Shown here in pieces: positions 51,839-60,826 of a DNA stretch of 64,000 bases. The notes beneath the pieces are model-generated. The model made no database searches. It was not told where the DNA came from and worked only from the letters and a program-made list of their open reading frames with translations. Source of the stretch: Acidobacteriota bacterium (GTDB taxonomy: Bacteria > Acidobacteriota > Terriglobia > UBA7540); contig SCRD01000025.1 of the NCBI GenBank assembly GCA_004298155.1, forward strand, positions 130,650 to 194,649. Direction: 5' to 3'. Position numbers and translations under genes: made by a program. The stretch's first letter is position 1. Every line of letters starts with the position of its first letter.

Positions 51839-53106
51839 ACGAGCAACTGGCATTATTCGGAGGACCCAAGGCGGTCTGTACGCCCCTGCCAACTTTTTTG
51901 GATTCTGCAGGGCGGACGTTCGGGCGTGAAGAAGAAGATCTTGTGCTTCAGACGCTCAGGTCCGGCTGCCTCAGCCGCAACGGCGGCACGATGGTGAAGT
52001 CATTTGAGAAGGATTTTGCCGCCCATCTGGGCGTCGGCCGAGCCGTGGCTTGCTCAAGCGGGACCGCGGCGGTGCATTTGGCGGTGGCGGCGCTCGATCC
52101 CGAACCGGGCGACGAATTCATCGTTCCACCCATCACGGACATCGGGTCGCTCGTCCCCGCCCTCTGGCAAAATTGCATTCCCGTATTTGCCGATGTGAAT
52201 CCCGACACGATGAATATCGATCCCGATTCCGTTGAACAGAACATTACAGACCGCACGCGGGCGATCATTGCAGTCCATCTGGCAGGGCAGCCATGCGAGA
52301 TGGCGCGACTGCGAGCTATTGCAGATCAACACCACATTGCGCTGATTGAAGACTGTGCCCAGGCTTATTGGGCAAAGTACGACGGGAAACTTGTAGGCAC
52401 CCTCGGCGACATTGCTTGCTTCAGCCTGCAACAATCCAAGCACATTACCTGCGGCGAAGGGGGAATCATGGTGACGTCGCGGCCGGAGTTTGCAGATCGC
52501 GCCATTCTGTTTGCTGATAAAGCCTGGCCGCGCGATACAAAGAACTTGAGCGCTGCCCGGTTTCTGTTCCTGGCGCAGAATTACCGAATGAGTGAACTGC
52601 AGGGCGCGGTGGCGCTGGGCCAGTTGCCCAAAGTGGCTGGCGTGGCCGAGCGGAGGCGCCAGAGCGCACAGCGCCTATCTCAGATGATTGCCGGCATGCC
52701 CGGTGTTCGCCCACCCCGTGTGCCCTCCAATACAGATCCTTCATACTGGCTCTACATGCTGCGCATCGATGAAAGGCGCGCGGGAGTCCCTACGCAGCAA
52801 TTTGGCGAGGCTCTGGTTGCAGAAGGAGTTCCGTGCTGGGTGCGGTACATCGTAAAACCATTGTACTTTTCCAGCCTGTTTTCGGAGATGCATACCTTCG
52901 GCAGTTCGCACTATCCCTTCAGCTCCTACGGCAGGCAGGAATACAAGGCTGGTTTGTGTCCTCGGGCTGAGGAGGTGCTGGGAGAGGTGATTGCCATTCA
53001 CTGGAATGAGAACTACAGAGAAACTCATGTTGAGCAGATCGGCGCAGCAATCACGAAAGTGGCTCGCCATTACGCCGCCGAGGCTGCAGGCGGATCCGCC
53101 AGGTAA
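51835..53106 (+). CDS. DegT/DnrJ/EryC1-family aminotransferase-like protein
   Basis: The 423-residue protein is a PLP-dependent fold-type I enzyme of the sugar aminotransferase group. The PLP lysine is K202 in LQQSKHITCGEGG. The preceding stretch LIEDCAQAYWAKY carries the cofactor-binding Asp, and ACSSGTAAVHLA gives the phosphate-binding loop. Such enzymes aminate keto-sugars or, in some members, dehydrate them. The GTG start has GGAGG nine bases before it and overlaps the previous stop. It ends the coupled set of five genes; module 1 lacks a counterpart. A role in making or using amino sugars fits, but the substrate is not known. Confidence 0.88.
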   Translation: MNEQLALFGGPKAVCTPLPTFLDSAGRTFGREEEDLVLQTLRSGCLSRNGGTMVKSFEKDFAAHLGVGRAVACSSGTAAVHLAVAALDPEPGDEFIVPPITDIGSLVPALWQNCIPVFADVNPDTMNIDPDSVEQNITDRTRAIIAVHLAGQPCEMARLRAIADQHHIALIEDCAQAYWAKYDGKLVGTLGDIACFSLQQSKHITCGEGGIMVTSRPEFADRAILFADKAWPRDTKNLSAARFLFLAQNYRMSELQGAVALGQLPKVAGVAERRRQSAQRLSQMIAGMPGVRPPRVPSNTDPSYWLYMLRIDERRAGVPTQQFGEALVAEGVPCWVRYIVKPLYFSSLFSEMHTFGSSHYPFSSYGRQEYKAGLCPRAEEVLGEVIAIHWNENYRETHVEQIGAAITKVARHYAAEAAGGSAR

Positions 53107-53121
53107 ACAGGGGAGAACTTA

Positions 53122-54921
53122 ATGGAGCGAATCGTTTTTTTCATGTCCTTGTGTGCGCTGATTGTGATTTCTGTTGCGGCCTCTCAGCACGGATCCGGCC
53201 TGCCGTGGTACATGCGCGAGACGGCCATGACGCCCGACGGTCGTCTGACATTTCTAAGCAAGCCCTGGTGGCCCAGGGCAAAAGCTCTTGCGGAGGGTCA
53301 GAGCTTCACTCTCGATTTGAATAACGACGGTCGCCCGGACACGCTCATTGAGCGCAGAGACGGAAATATCATCGAAGCCATTGATGACAGCGGGAAGGCC
53401 AAAGATATCCTCAACAGGGTTGATACCGCATACGTCGTCAGTTACAACGGGACCGGACTGGTTGACCGCATGGTGGTCTACATTGACAACAATCACGACG
53501 GTAAGGCCGATGAAATGGAGATCCGGTATTACAAGGACGGATACCTCCGTTTTGGGTGGTTTGGTGAAAACTACGATAACGACGGGGCCCAGATTTTTTC
53601 GCTGAAGAACTGGCAGTATGCTGCGAACGGGTTTACCAGCAAGTTCCGCGGCAACGACATGATTTACCTCAATAAATACAATCCTAATACCCACGCCTGG
53701 GAGCCGCTATCCGAATGCCCGTTCGCTTTTTGGGATCCGGACCACGATGGCCCGGGAAGCATCGTCACGCGCTTCAGCGCTACCCCCATCAGCAGCAACA
53801 TCGGGAAGGACCGTGATTACGCCAACAATTACGATTACATGTGGGCGCCGGAGGCGGTTCCGCTTGCCCGGATGGGCGCCATGAACGTGCGACTGAGTTT
53901 TAATATCGATCCAGAGCCGCGGCATCTCGACCCTGAACATCCGCATTACAACTTTGGCTTCACGATGGTGGGCGACCGCCCTTATCGCTATCCACACATG
54001 CTTTATACAAACCCCCGCCGCCGTCCGCCGCAGACGGTTGTCCACCTTCCGTGGAACGGAGCGCTCGCCGCTTCTTTGAACTATCCGGCCAGCCAGACCG
54101 GATTTACCTGGGATGAAGCGCGCAGTGTCCACCGCTGGGAAGGCCAGTTCTGGATTTACGAACGGCGCCTGCTTTACAACACCGGTGGCCCCACTTATCG
54201 CTGGAACATGCGGCGGGAATATTCCTCCAGGATGACAGACCGTCGGCAGATTTACTATTCTGCGGTAGACAAGCGTTACCATCTGTTTGGCGCGAGCGAA
54301 GGTTGGATGGAAGTGGGGCATCTGGTGGATAACACCAGAGACATGGAGATCCGTTACTTTGACACGAACGACGACGGATACTTTGACAAGTGGGAGGTAT
54401 TTCTTGCCGGCAATCCTTCTCCCGTTCGAGTCACGACAGCATCGAACCCGCAGGCACGGCTGGTTCCTCTCACGCGCAGCTTTCTGATCAAATATTACAA
54501 CCAGCAAGTCCTGCCGCAGGCCATCTCGCAGGACGAAAAGTTGATTGGTGAAATGAAGAAGTTTGTCAGCTCTTCGCTGGCTTCCGAATATGAAACAGCC
54601 GCGGCGAAGTCAACCAAGGCAGAGCGCCGCCGGTATTGCCTGGATGTGGCCATGGAATTCTATTTTCTGGGTGTACGTGACAGTCTCTATAGACGCAGCA
54701 CTTCCGGAGATTATCCCAGTCTGGCGCAGGCGGCGCCGGGCAATCTGGTCAAACGGGGTCCCATCGACGACCACTATACGCTAGGCGATACGCTTGATTA
54801 CTGGAAGCTCGCCCGAGAGACCGAGGCCTTTGTAAATGACTACGGTACCGGGCGCCTCCATCAGGCGTTTCTGGACCTCGAAAAGATCACGCCCCCTGAC
54901 CACCCAACAACCCAACAGTAA
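53122..54921 (+). CDS. Large exported protein of unknown function with Ca-binding-type loops
   Basis: I do not recognise the family. The 599-residue protein has a signal peptide (FFMSLCALIVISVAAS) and is rich in aromatic residues. Three DxNxDG-like loops look like calcium sites: DLNNDGRPDTLIE near 65-77, DNNHDGKADEMEI near 121-134, and DTNDDGYFDKWEVF near 413-426. The C-terminal 150 residues are helical (KKFVSSSLASEYETAAAKST, RRYCLDVAMEFYFLGVRD). GGGAGA lies six bases before the ATG, 15 bases after the aminotransferase gene, so it may belong to the same transcript. It converges on the beta-propeller gene. A role in binding or cutting polysaccharide is possible. Confidence 0.65.
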   Translation: MERIVFFMSLCALIVISVAASQHGSGLPWYMRETAMTPDGRLTFLSKPWWPRAKALAEGQSFTLDLNNDGRPDTLIERRDGNIIEAIDDSGKAKDILNRVDTAYVVSYNGTGLVDRMVVYIDNNHDGKADEMEIRYYKDGYLRFGWFGENYDNDGAQIFSLKNWQYAANGFTSKFRGNDMIYLNKYNPNTHAWEPLSECPFAFWDPDHDGPGSIVTRFSATPISSNIGKDRDYANNYDYMWAPEAVPLARMGAMNVRLSFNIDPEPRHLDPEHPHYNFGFTMVGDRPYRYPHMLYTNPRRRPPQTVVHLPWNGALAASLNYPASQTGFTWDEARSVHRWEGQFWIYERRLLYNTGGPTYRWNMRREYSSRMTDRRQIYYSAVDKRYHLFGASEGWMEVGHLVDNTRDMEIRYFDTNDDGYFDKWEVFLAGNPSPVRVTTASNPQARLVPLTRSFLIKYYNQQVLPQAISQDEKLIGEMKKFVSSSLASEYETAAAKSTKAERRRYCLDVAMEFYFLGVRDSLYRRSTSGDYPSLAQAAPGNLVKRGPIDDHYTLGDTLDYWKLARETEAFVNDYGTGRLHQAFLDLEKITPPDHPTTQQ

Positions 54922-54966
54922 CGCCCCGGCGCCAAGGAGGGCAGCAGCGACGCCGGGTCGCGACGT

Positions 54967-57018
54967 TCACTGGCCAAAGCTGGCAGGCGGGCTGGGAGAC
55001 TCGGGAAGGTAAATCCACACCTGGGTGCGGTTGCCGAAATAGATTGTCCCATCGGCGCCAATCGTTAAACCACTGATTGCTTTACCCGCCGTCTCGGGAA
55101 AGAAATGCACTTCCCGGCGCGCCGGGAAAATATGTGCAAGCTCGTCACCCAGGATGCCCCAAAGCGTGCCGTCTTTTGCTGCTTGGAGGCTTTCCAGGGG
55201 GACTGAACGCGGATGGTCAAAGTGGTAAATTGGCGTGAGAGTGCCCGCGTGCGAATCGTAGTCCATCATTTGGTCTCCGGTCACGAAGTATGCGTGGCTG
55301 TTGACTGCCGCGATTGCCCCCAGGCCGCGTGCATTGTTGAGCGCTTGATCAAAAACGATTTTCTTGGTGCCAGGGTCCCAGACGAAAAAGTGGCTGTTGG
55401 TGGCCACGGCCTTGCTGCCGCCTCCGCCGCTTGGGTCGGCCCCGCAATAGACGTACTTTTCATCCGTAGCCACGGCGTTGATTTCCTCATTAGGAACAAG
55501 GTCCCGATGGACCTCTAGTTTTTCTGTGGCCGGATCAAAAACGGAGAGCGCGCCGCCGATCAATCCGTAATCCGGCTGAGTACCAATGTACATCTTGTCG
55601 CCAGGACCAAGGTGGATCCCTCCTACTGGGCGATACTGCTGCTCGGGAATGTGCAGGACCGTGCGTGGGTTGGAATTGGCGCTATCGCCCTGGTTCCACG
55701 GCCGGTCGGGATCAAAGACGACGAGTGTCGCCTCGACGTAAGACATGGTATACAACTTCCCTTTGTAAGGAATGCCGTAATAAATTTCACCGCCCTCATT
55801 CATCACCTGGTCATAGGAGATGAGCTGGTGGGTTTGCGGATTGTATGAGAAAAGCGTCTGCCCCAGGCCCGGCCCTCCGTAAATCAGCCCATTCGGAAAA
55901 GAACGCAGCCACAGAACCTCCTGCCCCAGGCCGTCGATCGGGATGCGGTGGCGGACCGTTGTGTGGTCTTTGATGTTTACAAAGATATACGACTGGACGC
56001 GCATGCCCATCAGGTTTCCCTTGCGAGTCAGAAACCAGCGGCCGCTTGGTATGGCACCCGGCGATTTGTAGTAGATGGATTTCTCACCGGTGCGCAAATC
56101 GAGTTTCTCAATGTTTCCGTAACCCATCTGGTAAATGATATGGTCGGCATCCAGCAGACTGATTCCTGCCGCCCCGGGCAACTTTTCCGTGCGGAGTAAT
56201 TTAAGCGTCCGGCTCTGAAAGATGAGGACATTGTCCCCGGCCAGTTCGACTACGAAGTGAGGGCTGACCATCGGTCTGGCCGTGGCGCCGGCAAGCTGAT
56301 ACTGCTTGGGCGTCAATGTCTGAAACTGGCGCGTAGAGGGATTGTAGGTAATGATGCGCCCGAAGCGAGTGCCAACTCCACACAGAACAATTCCTTGTGG
56401 CGTGACCGCGATGTTCCGCAGGTAATTTTCGTCGGCCACCTTGCCGAGATCGATCACTTTGCCCGTGTGAGGGTTGTAGCAGACAAGATGGCAGCCGGGG
56501 TAAGTACCGTAGTAAATGTTTCCGTTAGGCGCTTGGGCCAGATCGCAAATGATGAATTCCTTTTTCCGGAAGGCTTCAGAGGCTTGTGGTAACGGGATCC
56601 ATTCTTCCGAGCGCGGATTAAAGCAGAGCAACTTACCCTCGTTGTACGAGCCAAGATAAAGGTTTCCGTCTTTTCCCTGAAAGATCCCCCACGAGCCGAT
56701 GCCCGCAGGAATCATCCATGATTTGGCACGATTGTGCCGGTAGTCCAGGCGGATGAGCTGGCCGAGCCCGGCAGAGTTGAACGACGTGATGTAAAACACG
56801 TCCGTCTTGAGTTGCGAGTCGTACGCATTCAGGGCGTTAAAGGTCCACAGGTTTGTTGCCACAGGGCCGATTTCGCTGAATCCCGGTGCCACGGAACGCA
56901 ACTGAAGGGTACTTGAGCGGACGAAATCGTTCACTTGAGAGCGCCCTGTGCTGGGCACGGCCAGAAGAACTCCGGCCAAGGTGGTGATAGTAAAACAGAA
57001 AAGAAATTGCCTGCGCAT
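54967..57018 (-). CDS. Secreted beta-propeller protein, tandem paralogue A
   Basis: The 683-residue protein has a signal peptide (FCFTITTLAGVLLAVPSTG) and a long array of beta-propeller blades. Recurring phrases of the type GSWGIFQGKDGNLYLGSYNE, DLAQAPNGNIYYGTYPG, VDFD-like FDPATEKLEVHRDL and HLGPGDKMYIGTQPDYG mark the blades. The AGGAGG box nine bases before the ATG supports the start. The gene lies 132 bases downstream of a second gene for a very similar protein (paralogue B), also on the minus strand. Propellers of this kind bind or process carbohydrates or act as lactonase-like enzymes; no catalytic residue is evident. It ends 46 bases from the convergent gene at 53122-54921. Confidence 0.75.
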   Translation of the reverse strand: MRRQFLFCFTITTLAGVLLAVPSTGRSQVNDFVRSSTLQLRSVAPGFSEIGPVATNLWTFNALNAYDSQLKTDVFYITSFNSAGLGQLIRLDYRHNRAKSWMIPAGIGSWGIFQGKDGNLYLGSYNEGKLLCFNPRSEEWIPLPQASEAFRKKEFIICDLAQAPNGNIYYGTYPGCHLVCYNPHTGKVIDLGKVADENYLRNIAVTPQGIVLCGVGTRFGRIITYNPSTRQFQTLTPKQYQLAGATARPMVSPHFVVELAGDNVLIFQSRTLKLLRTEKLPGAAGISLLDADHIIYQMGYGNIEKLDLRTGEKSIYYKSPGAIPSGRWFLTRKGNLMGMRVQSYIFVNIKDHTTVRHRIPIDGLGQEVLWLRSFPNGLIYGGPGLGQTLFSYNPQTHQLISYDQVMNEGGEIYYGIPYKGKLYTMSYVEATLVVFDPDRPWNQGDSANSNPRTVLHIPEQQYRPVGGIHLGPGDKMYIGTQPDYGLIGGALSVFDPATEKLEVHRDLVPNEEINAVATDEKYVYCGADPSGGGGSKAVATNSHFFVWDPGTKKIVFDQALNNARGLGAIAAVNSHAYFVTGDQMMDYDSHAGTLTPIYHFDHPRSVPLESLQAAKDGTLWGILGDELAHIFPARREVHFFPETAGKAISGLTIGADGTIYFGNRTQVWIYLPESPSPPASFGQ

Positions 57019-57149
57019 ATGGACGTTCCTCCTAACGCCAATGATGTTCGTACCTATAAGTGATGAACTGGCGCACGCAAATTCTGCCGATGCATTTAGC
57101 GTCGCACCAGACGATCAAATTCCTGAAAATGCCGAAAGCAACGGCTGGT

Positions 57150-59306
57150 TTACTGGCTGAACGCCACTGGCGGACTGGGGGACCTGGGGTGGTAGCTCCA
57201 GACGTCCGTGTCGCTGCCGAAATAAATTGTTCCGTCCGCCCCGATGGCCAGTCCGCTGGTGGCGCGCCCTGCGGTCTCTGAGAAAAACTTTACCTTACGA
57301 GAGGAAGGATCGATGTGGGCCAGCTCGTCTCCAAGAATTCCCCACATCGTTCCGTCCTGCGCTGCCTTAAGACTCTCCAGCGGGACATGGCGAGGCCGAT
57401 CGAAATGGTATATCGGCGTCAATGTTAGTTTCGTGGAATCGTAATCCATCAATTGATTGCCGGTGACAAAGTACGCATGTTTGCGGACGGTAGCGATAGC
57501 TCCGAACCCTGCGGACGTCGGGAACGAGCGGTCAAAAAGAATCTTTTTCGTTTGCGGGTCCCACACAAAGAAGTGCGACTGCTCTTCTACAGCTTTGCTG
57601 CCGCCACCTCCGGCTGGGTCGGTGCCGCAATAGACGTACCGGTCGTCTGTCCCTACGGCGCTGATTTCTTCATTGGGAATCAGGTTGCGACGGACTTCCA
57701 GCTTTTCCGTTGCGGGATCAAAAACAGACAGCGCCCCGCCCAGCAATCCATAATCGGGCTGAGTGCCGATGTACATTTTCCCTTGGGGCCCCAGGTGAAT
57801 TCCCCCCACCGGGCGGTACTGGTCCTGAGGGATGTACAGAATGGCTCGCGGATTGGACGACGGGGCTTCGCCTGGATCCCACGGTTTCTCAGGATCAAAA
57901 GCCGCCAGTCCGGCTTCGGCGTAAGAAATTGTGTAGAGCTTCCGGTTATAAGGAATGCCGTAATAAATTTCACCCGTGCGGTCGATGACCTGGTCATAGG
58001 ATGTGAGCACGTTCGTCTTGGGATTGAAGGAGAAGAACGTCTGCCCCAGCCCCGGCCCACCGTAAATCATGCCGTTCGGAAAGGAATTCAGCCACGACAC
58101 ATGCTCACCCAGACCCTCCACTGGAATCATGCGGTGCGTTACTTCTTTCGTCTCGCGATTCAGATAAACATAAGACTGAACAAGCAGCCCAAGAAGATTT
58201 CCTGACTGGTCGAAATACCATCTATTGTTCGCGGCAGTGCCTGGCGAGCCGAACACGACCCTGCGGTCGCCGTTCGTCAGATTCAGGGATATCAGTTTCT
58301 GATCGTCGTCCTGATAGAGGACGTGGTTGTCATCAATTAGAGTGAAAATGGACTGATTGCCGGACCCGTTGTTTTTAGAAGGAACGGTATAGACGCGAAG
58401 AAGCTTGAGCGTCTTTGGATCGTAGACGAGGACACGACTGCCCGGCCGATGCTGTCCTTCCACCACGTAACGGTCACTTACCAGCGGCCTGGGGAAGACG
58501 CCCGGAGTCTGGTATTGGGTTGGGGTGATGGTCGAGAAGCTGCGTGTCGCGGGATTATAGGCGGTTACGCGCCCCAGCCGCGGCCCGACGCCGCAGAGCA
58601 CGATGCCTTGGTGCGTTACGGCCACCCATCGCACGTAGTTTTCGTCGGCCACCTTGCCAAGGTCGGTTACCGTCTGCGCGTGGGGGTCGTAGCGAACCAA
58701 ATGGGCGCCCGGGTAGGTACCGTAGTAAATGTCCCCGTTCGGGGCCTGGGCCAGATCGCAGATGATGAATTCCTTCTTCCGGAATTCCGGTGAGGCCTGT
58801 GGAACCTTCACCCACTGCTTAGTTCGCGGATTGAAGCACATCAGTTCGCCCTGGTTATACGACCCCATGAAGATGTTGCCATCTTTCGCTTTGATAATCC
58901 CCCAGGAGCCGATTCCGGCCGGCATGGGCCAGGCCTGAGCTCGGTTATGAAGATAATCCAGCTCAATCAACTGGCCTGTCCGCTCTGGCTTACCCTCCGT
59001 TACAAAGAATTGGCCGCCACCGGCTTCATTGAATGACGTAACGTAGAATACCTGTGATTTCAGAGCAGGGTCATACAGGTTGAGGGCATTAAAGGTCCAG
59101 AGGTCGATGGTCATCGGGCCAACACTTGTAAATCCCGAGGAGACGGGCCGCGGCTGCAGAGTCTTTACCCGCACGAACGGCTCCTCCTTCGTCGAGGCCG
59201 ATGTAGGCGGGGCCGTTGACTGCCTGGAGCATGCCGTAAGTGCCAGGAATAGAAGGGCGAGCGTTGGCAAGCCAAGCTTCCCGCCAAACAAGGACCAAGC
59301 CTTCAT
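57150..59306 (-). CDS. Secreted beta-propeller lipoprotein, tandem paralogue B
   Basis: The 718-residue protein has a lipoprotein signal (ALLFLALTAC) and the same blade array as paralogue A, with near-identical stretches such as KKEFIICDLAQAPNG, YRPVGGIHLGP and LSVFDPATEKLEV. Paralogue A has an ordinary signal peptide without the lipid Cys, so A may be free and B membrane-anchored. The ATG at 59306 is chosen because it directly precedes the lipobox signal; the frame is open for another 71 codons without features. A promoter candidate lies at 59530-59557 on the same strand. Function is unknown, probably within the carbohydrate island. Confidence 0.75.
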   Translation of the reverse strand: MKAWSLFGGKLGLPTLALLFLALTACSRQSTAPPTSASTKEEPFVRVKTLQPRPVSSGFTSVGPMTIDLWTFNALNLYDPALKSQVFYVTSFNEAGGGQFFVTEGKPERTGQLIELDYLHNRAQAWPMPAGIGSWGIIKAKDGNIFMGSYNQGELMCFNPRTKQWVKVPQASPEFRKKEFIICDLAQAPNGDIYYGTYPGAHLVRYDPHAQTVTDLGKVADENYVRWVAVTHQGIVLCGVGPRLGRVTAYNPATRSFSTITPTQYQTPGVFPRPLVSDRYVVEGQHRPGSRVLVYDPKTLKLLRVYTVPSKNNGSGNQSIFTLIDDNHVLYQDDDQKLISLNLTNGDRRVVFGSPGTAANNRWYFDQSGNLLGLLVQSYVYLNRETKEVTHRMIPVEGLGEHVSWLNSFPNGMIYGGPGLGQTFFSFNPKTNVLTSYDQVIDRTGEIYYGIPYNRKLYTISYAEAGLAAFDPEKPWDPGEAPSSNPRAILYIPQDQYRPVGGIHLGPQGKMYIGTQPDYGLLGGALSVFDPATEKLEVRRNLIPNEEISAVGTDDRYVYCGTDPAGGGGSKAVEEQSHFFVWDPQTKKILFDRSFPTSAGFGAIATVRKHAYFVTGNQLMDYDSTKLTLTPIYHFDRPRHVPLESLKAAQDGTMWGILGDELAHIDPSSRKVKFFSETAGRATSGLAIGADGTIYFGSDTDVWSYHPRSPSPPVAFSQ

Positions 59307-59744
59307 CACAGTTCCACCCCGGTCGTTCCGCCCTCTGGCGATTGATTGCCGCTGCGATGCATCATATTTCTGTAGGTGATCGATATGGGACCGGCGGAAT
59401 TCCTGTCTGATCCCCTTAATCGAAGCCACCCCCGCGGATTGCCTGGATTCGCTGATGGGCATCTCGATGGTTCTGCTCATCAGAACAGTCCTCAAATAAA
59501 AGACAGCAACCTGCTTCATGCCGTAACTACATATACTGTCTTGGAACGTACAGTCAAGATATTATTTAGGGTCGTCGCCCGGTTCATGGCATTTTGTTCT
59601 GCTGGTCGGAACCGAATAATTCTCTCTGGAATAGCAGTATGGCCTTCACGCCCGCGTTCCTGCGCGATATGATAGAACGCCCGCTTGATCAGAGCCCGGC
59701 GGCCGTAGCTCTATTGGCAGGTTTGAGTGCTGGAGGGTCTATTT
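59307..59744. other. Divergent region between propeller B and the unknown-family paralogue
   Basis: About 440 bases without a gene I can support; the minus-strand frame up to 59519 has no signal or domain features. It contains the minus-strand promoter candidate at 59530-59557, overlapped by a 5-bp dyad ACTGT...ACAGT (59535-59554) that may be an operator. Confidence 0.45.
59530..59557 (-). promoter_or_regulatory. Candidate promoter of the beta-propeller pair
   Basis: On the minus strand TTGACT (59557-59552) and TATATG (59535-59530) are 16 bases apart, with an AT-rich stretch just upstream. Matches to consensus are five and four of six. A short dyad overlaps the spacer and could bind a regulator. 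Confidence 0.4.
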
Positions 59745-60737
59745 ATGTTACATGGTTTCAGCGACGGTGTATTTCCACGGGCGCTGCACGCGGCGCACCT
59801 GCGCGGATGGTGGGCCATGACGATGGCGTTCGCCATGCTGGTGGGCGGGATAAAGGCTTACGGAGCCCGATCTTCAGGTCAGAAGGCTGACGTTGACTGG
59901 CACGCGCTCGGCTCTACTCCTTGTGTGTGGTCTCCGGCAGTGGCTGACGCGCAGGGTGCCATCGATCCGGGCGCCACAATCAAAATCCTGAAAGCTCATG
60001 GGCTTGGCTGCTTCGGGGCGCTGATTTGGGTGCCACGAAAGGGTGGCTCACCAACGTTTGACTGGAACAGTTTTAGAAATTTCGTTGCCAAGGCTCAGCC
60101 TGCAGGAATTATCGTCTGGGCAATCCTGATTCCCCCGAGCGAGGGAGGCAACTCACCACCGTTCAACAAGGATTACGTTCGCTGGATACAGGAACTGGCC
60201 AGATTGTCACTGAAATATCCGTGCCTGAAGGGCGTGAATATTGACGATTTCTACTGGGACACCAAATTCTTTACGCCGAAATACACCTGCGGCATTTATT
60301 CGGCAAAGCAGAGCATCAACCCCCAGCTACAGTTTGCGCCTACCATTTACGGCTTGGGTACGGATTTTGCAAAGGAGTATGGGAGCTGTATAGACGGAGT
60401 TTGGCTCTGGTGGCGGAACCTGGAGGGTAATGTTGGGCTGGATGTCTGGCTTAAGAACAGCCGGCAGATAATCAACAATCGATTTCCCATTTATGGTGGC
60501 GTTTATGCCGGAGAGACGCATTGGCATAAGGATGGGCGGCCGGAGCCCGCCGTCGTGCGCGGGGCGCTGGAGACCACTTGCCAGTACGCCAACGGCGCGG
60601 TTCTCTGGCAGATGGCGCTCACTCCGCCCAATCCGTTGCTGGAGGTCGCCCGGTCTTTCGGAGTTAACGGTTCCTCACCTCAGGCGGGCAAATGCGGGAC
60701 GTTTGTGGATAAGTCCGGCGCTGCAGGGATGAAGTAA
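59745..60737 (+). CDS. Exported protein of unknown family, paralogue of 41910-42920
   Basis: The 330-residue protein has a hydrophobic signal segment (WWAMTMAFAMLVGGIKAYG). It repeats the blocks of the other family member in the window: DWHALGSTPCVWSPAV, GCFGALIWVPRKGG, IIVWAILIPPSEGGNSPPFN, LKGVNIDDFYWDTKF and IDGVWLWWRNLEGN. The pattern suggests a TIM barrel with an acidic NIDDF strand end. GGAGGG lies seven bases before the ATG at 59745, which decides between this and the GTG at 59727. No family name can be given. It converges on the heparinase-type gene with an 89-base gap. Confidence 0.65.
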   Translation: MLHGFSDGVFPRALHAAHLRGWWAMTMAFAMLVGGIKAYGARSSGQKADVDWHALGSTPCVWSPAVADAQGAIDPGATIKILKAHGLGCFGALIWVPRKGGSPTFDWNSFRNFVAKAQPAGIIVWAILIPPSEGGNSPPFNKDYVRWIQELARLSLKYPCLKGVNIDDFYWDTKFFTPKYTCGIYSAKQSINPQLQFAPTIYGLGTDFAKEYGSCIDGVWLWWRNLEGNVGLDVWLKNSRQIINNRFPIYGGVYAGETHWHKDGRPEPAVVRGALETTCQYANGAVLWQMALTPPNPLLEVARSFGVNGSSPQAGKCGTFVDKSGAAGMK

Positions 60738-60775
60738 GCCGAATCGGCTTCAAGACGAATGGCTCTGCCGGGGTG

Positions 60776-60820
60776 CACGGATGTGGCGGTAAGGATGTTG
60801 TACGATCCATCGCATCCGTG
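60776..60820. terminator. Hairpin between convergent genes
   Basis: CACGGATG at 60776-60783 pairs perfectly with CATCCGTG at 60813-60820, and an inner GGAT...ATCC pair strengthens the stem. TTTGC follows on the plus strand. A further palindrome AAGCCGA-A-TCGGCTT (60736-60750) lies at the plus-strand gene's stop. The location between two stop codons suits a two-way terminator, though the T-run is short. Confidence 0.4.
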
Positions 60821-60826
60821 TTTGCG

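Noticed and set aside
53707..54507. Minus-strand 266-codon frame
   Set aside because: Antisense to the exported protein at 53122-54921, which has a signal peptide and ribosome binding site.
57453..58205. Plus-strand 250-codon frame
   Set aside because: Antisense shadow of the beta-propeller gene; repeats in the propeller generate similar antisense frames in both paralogues.
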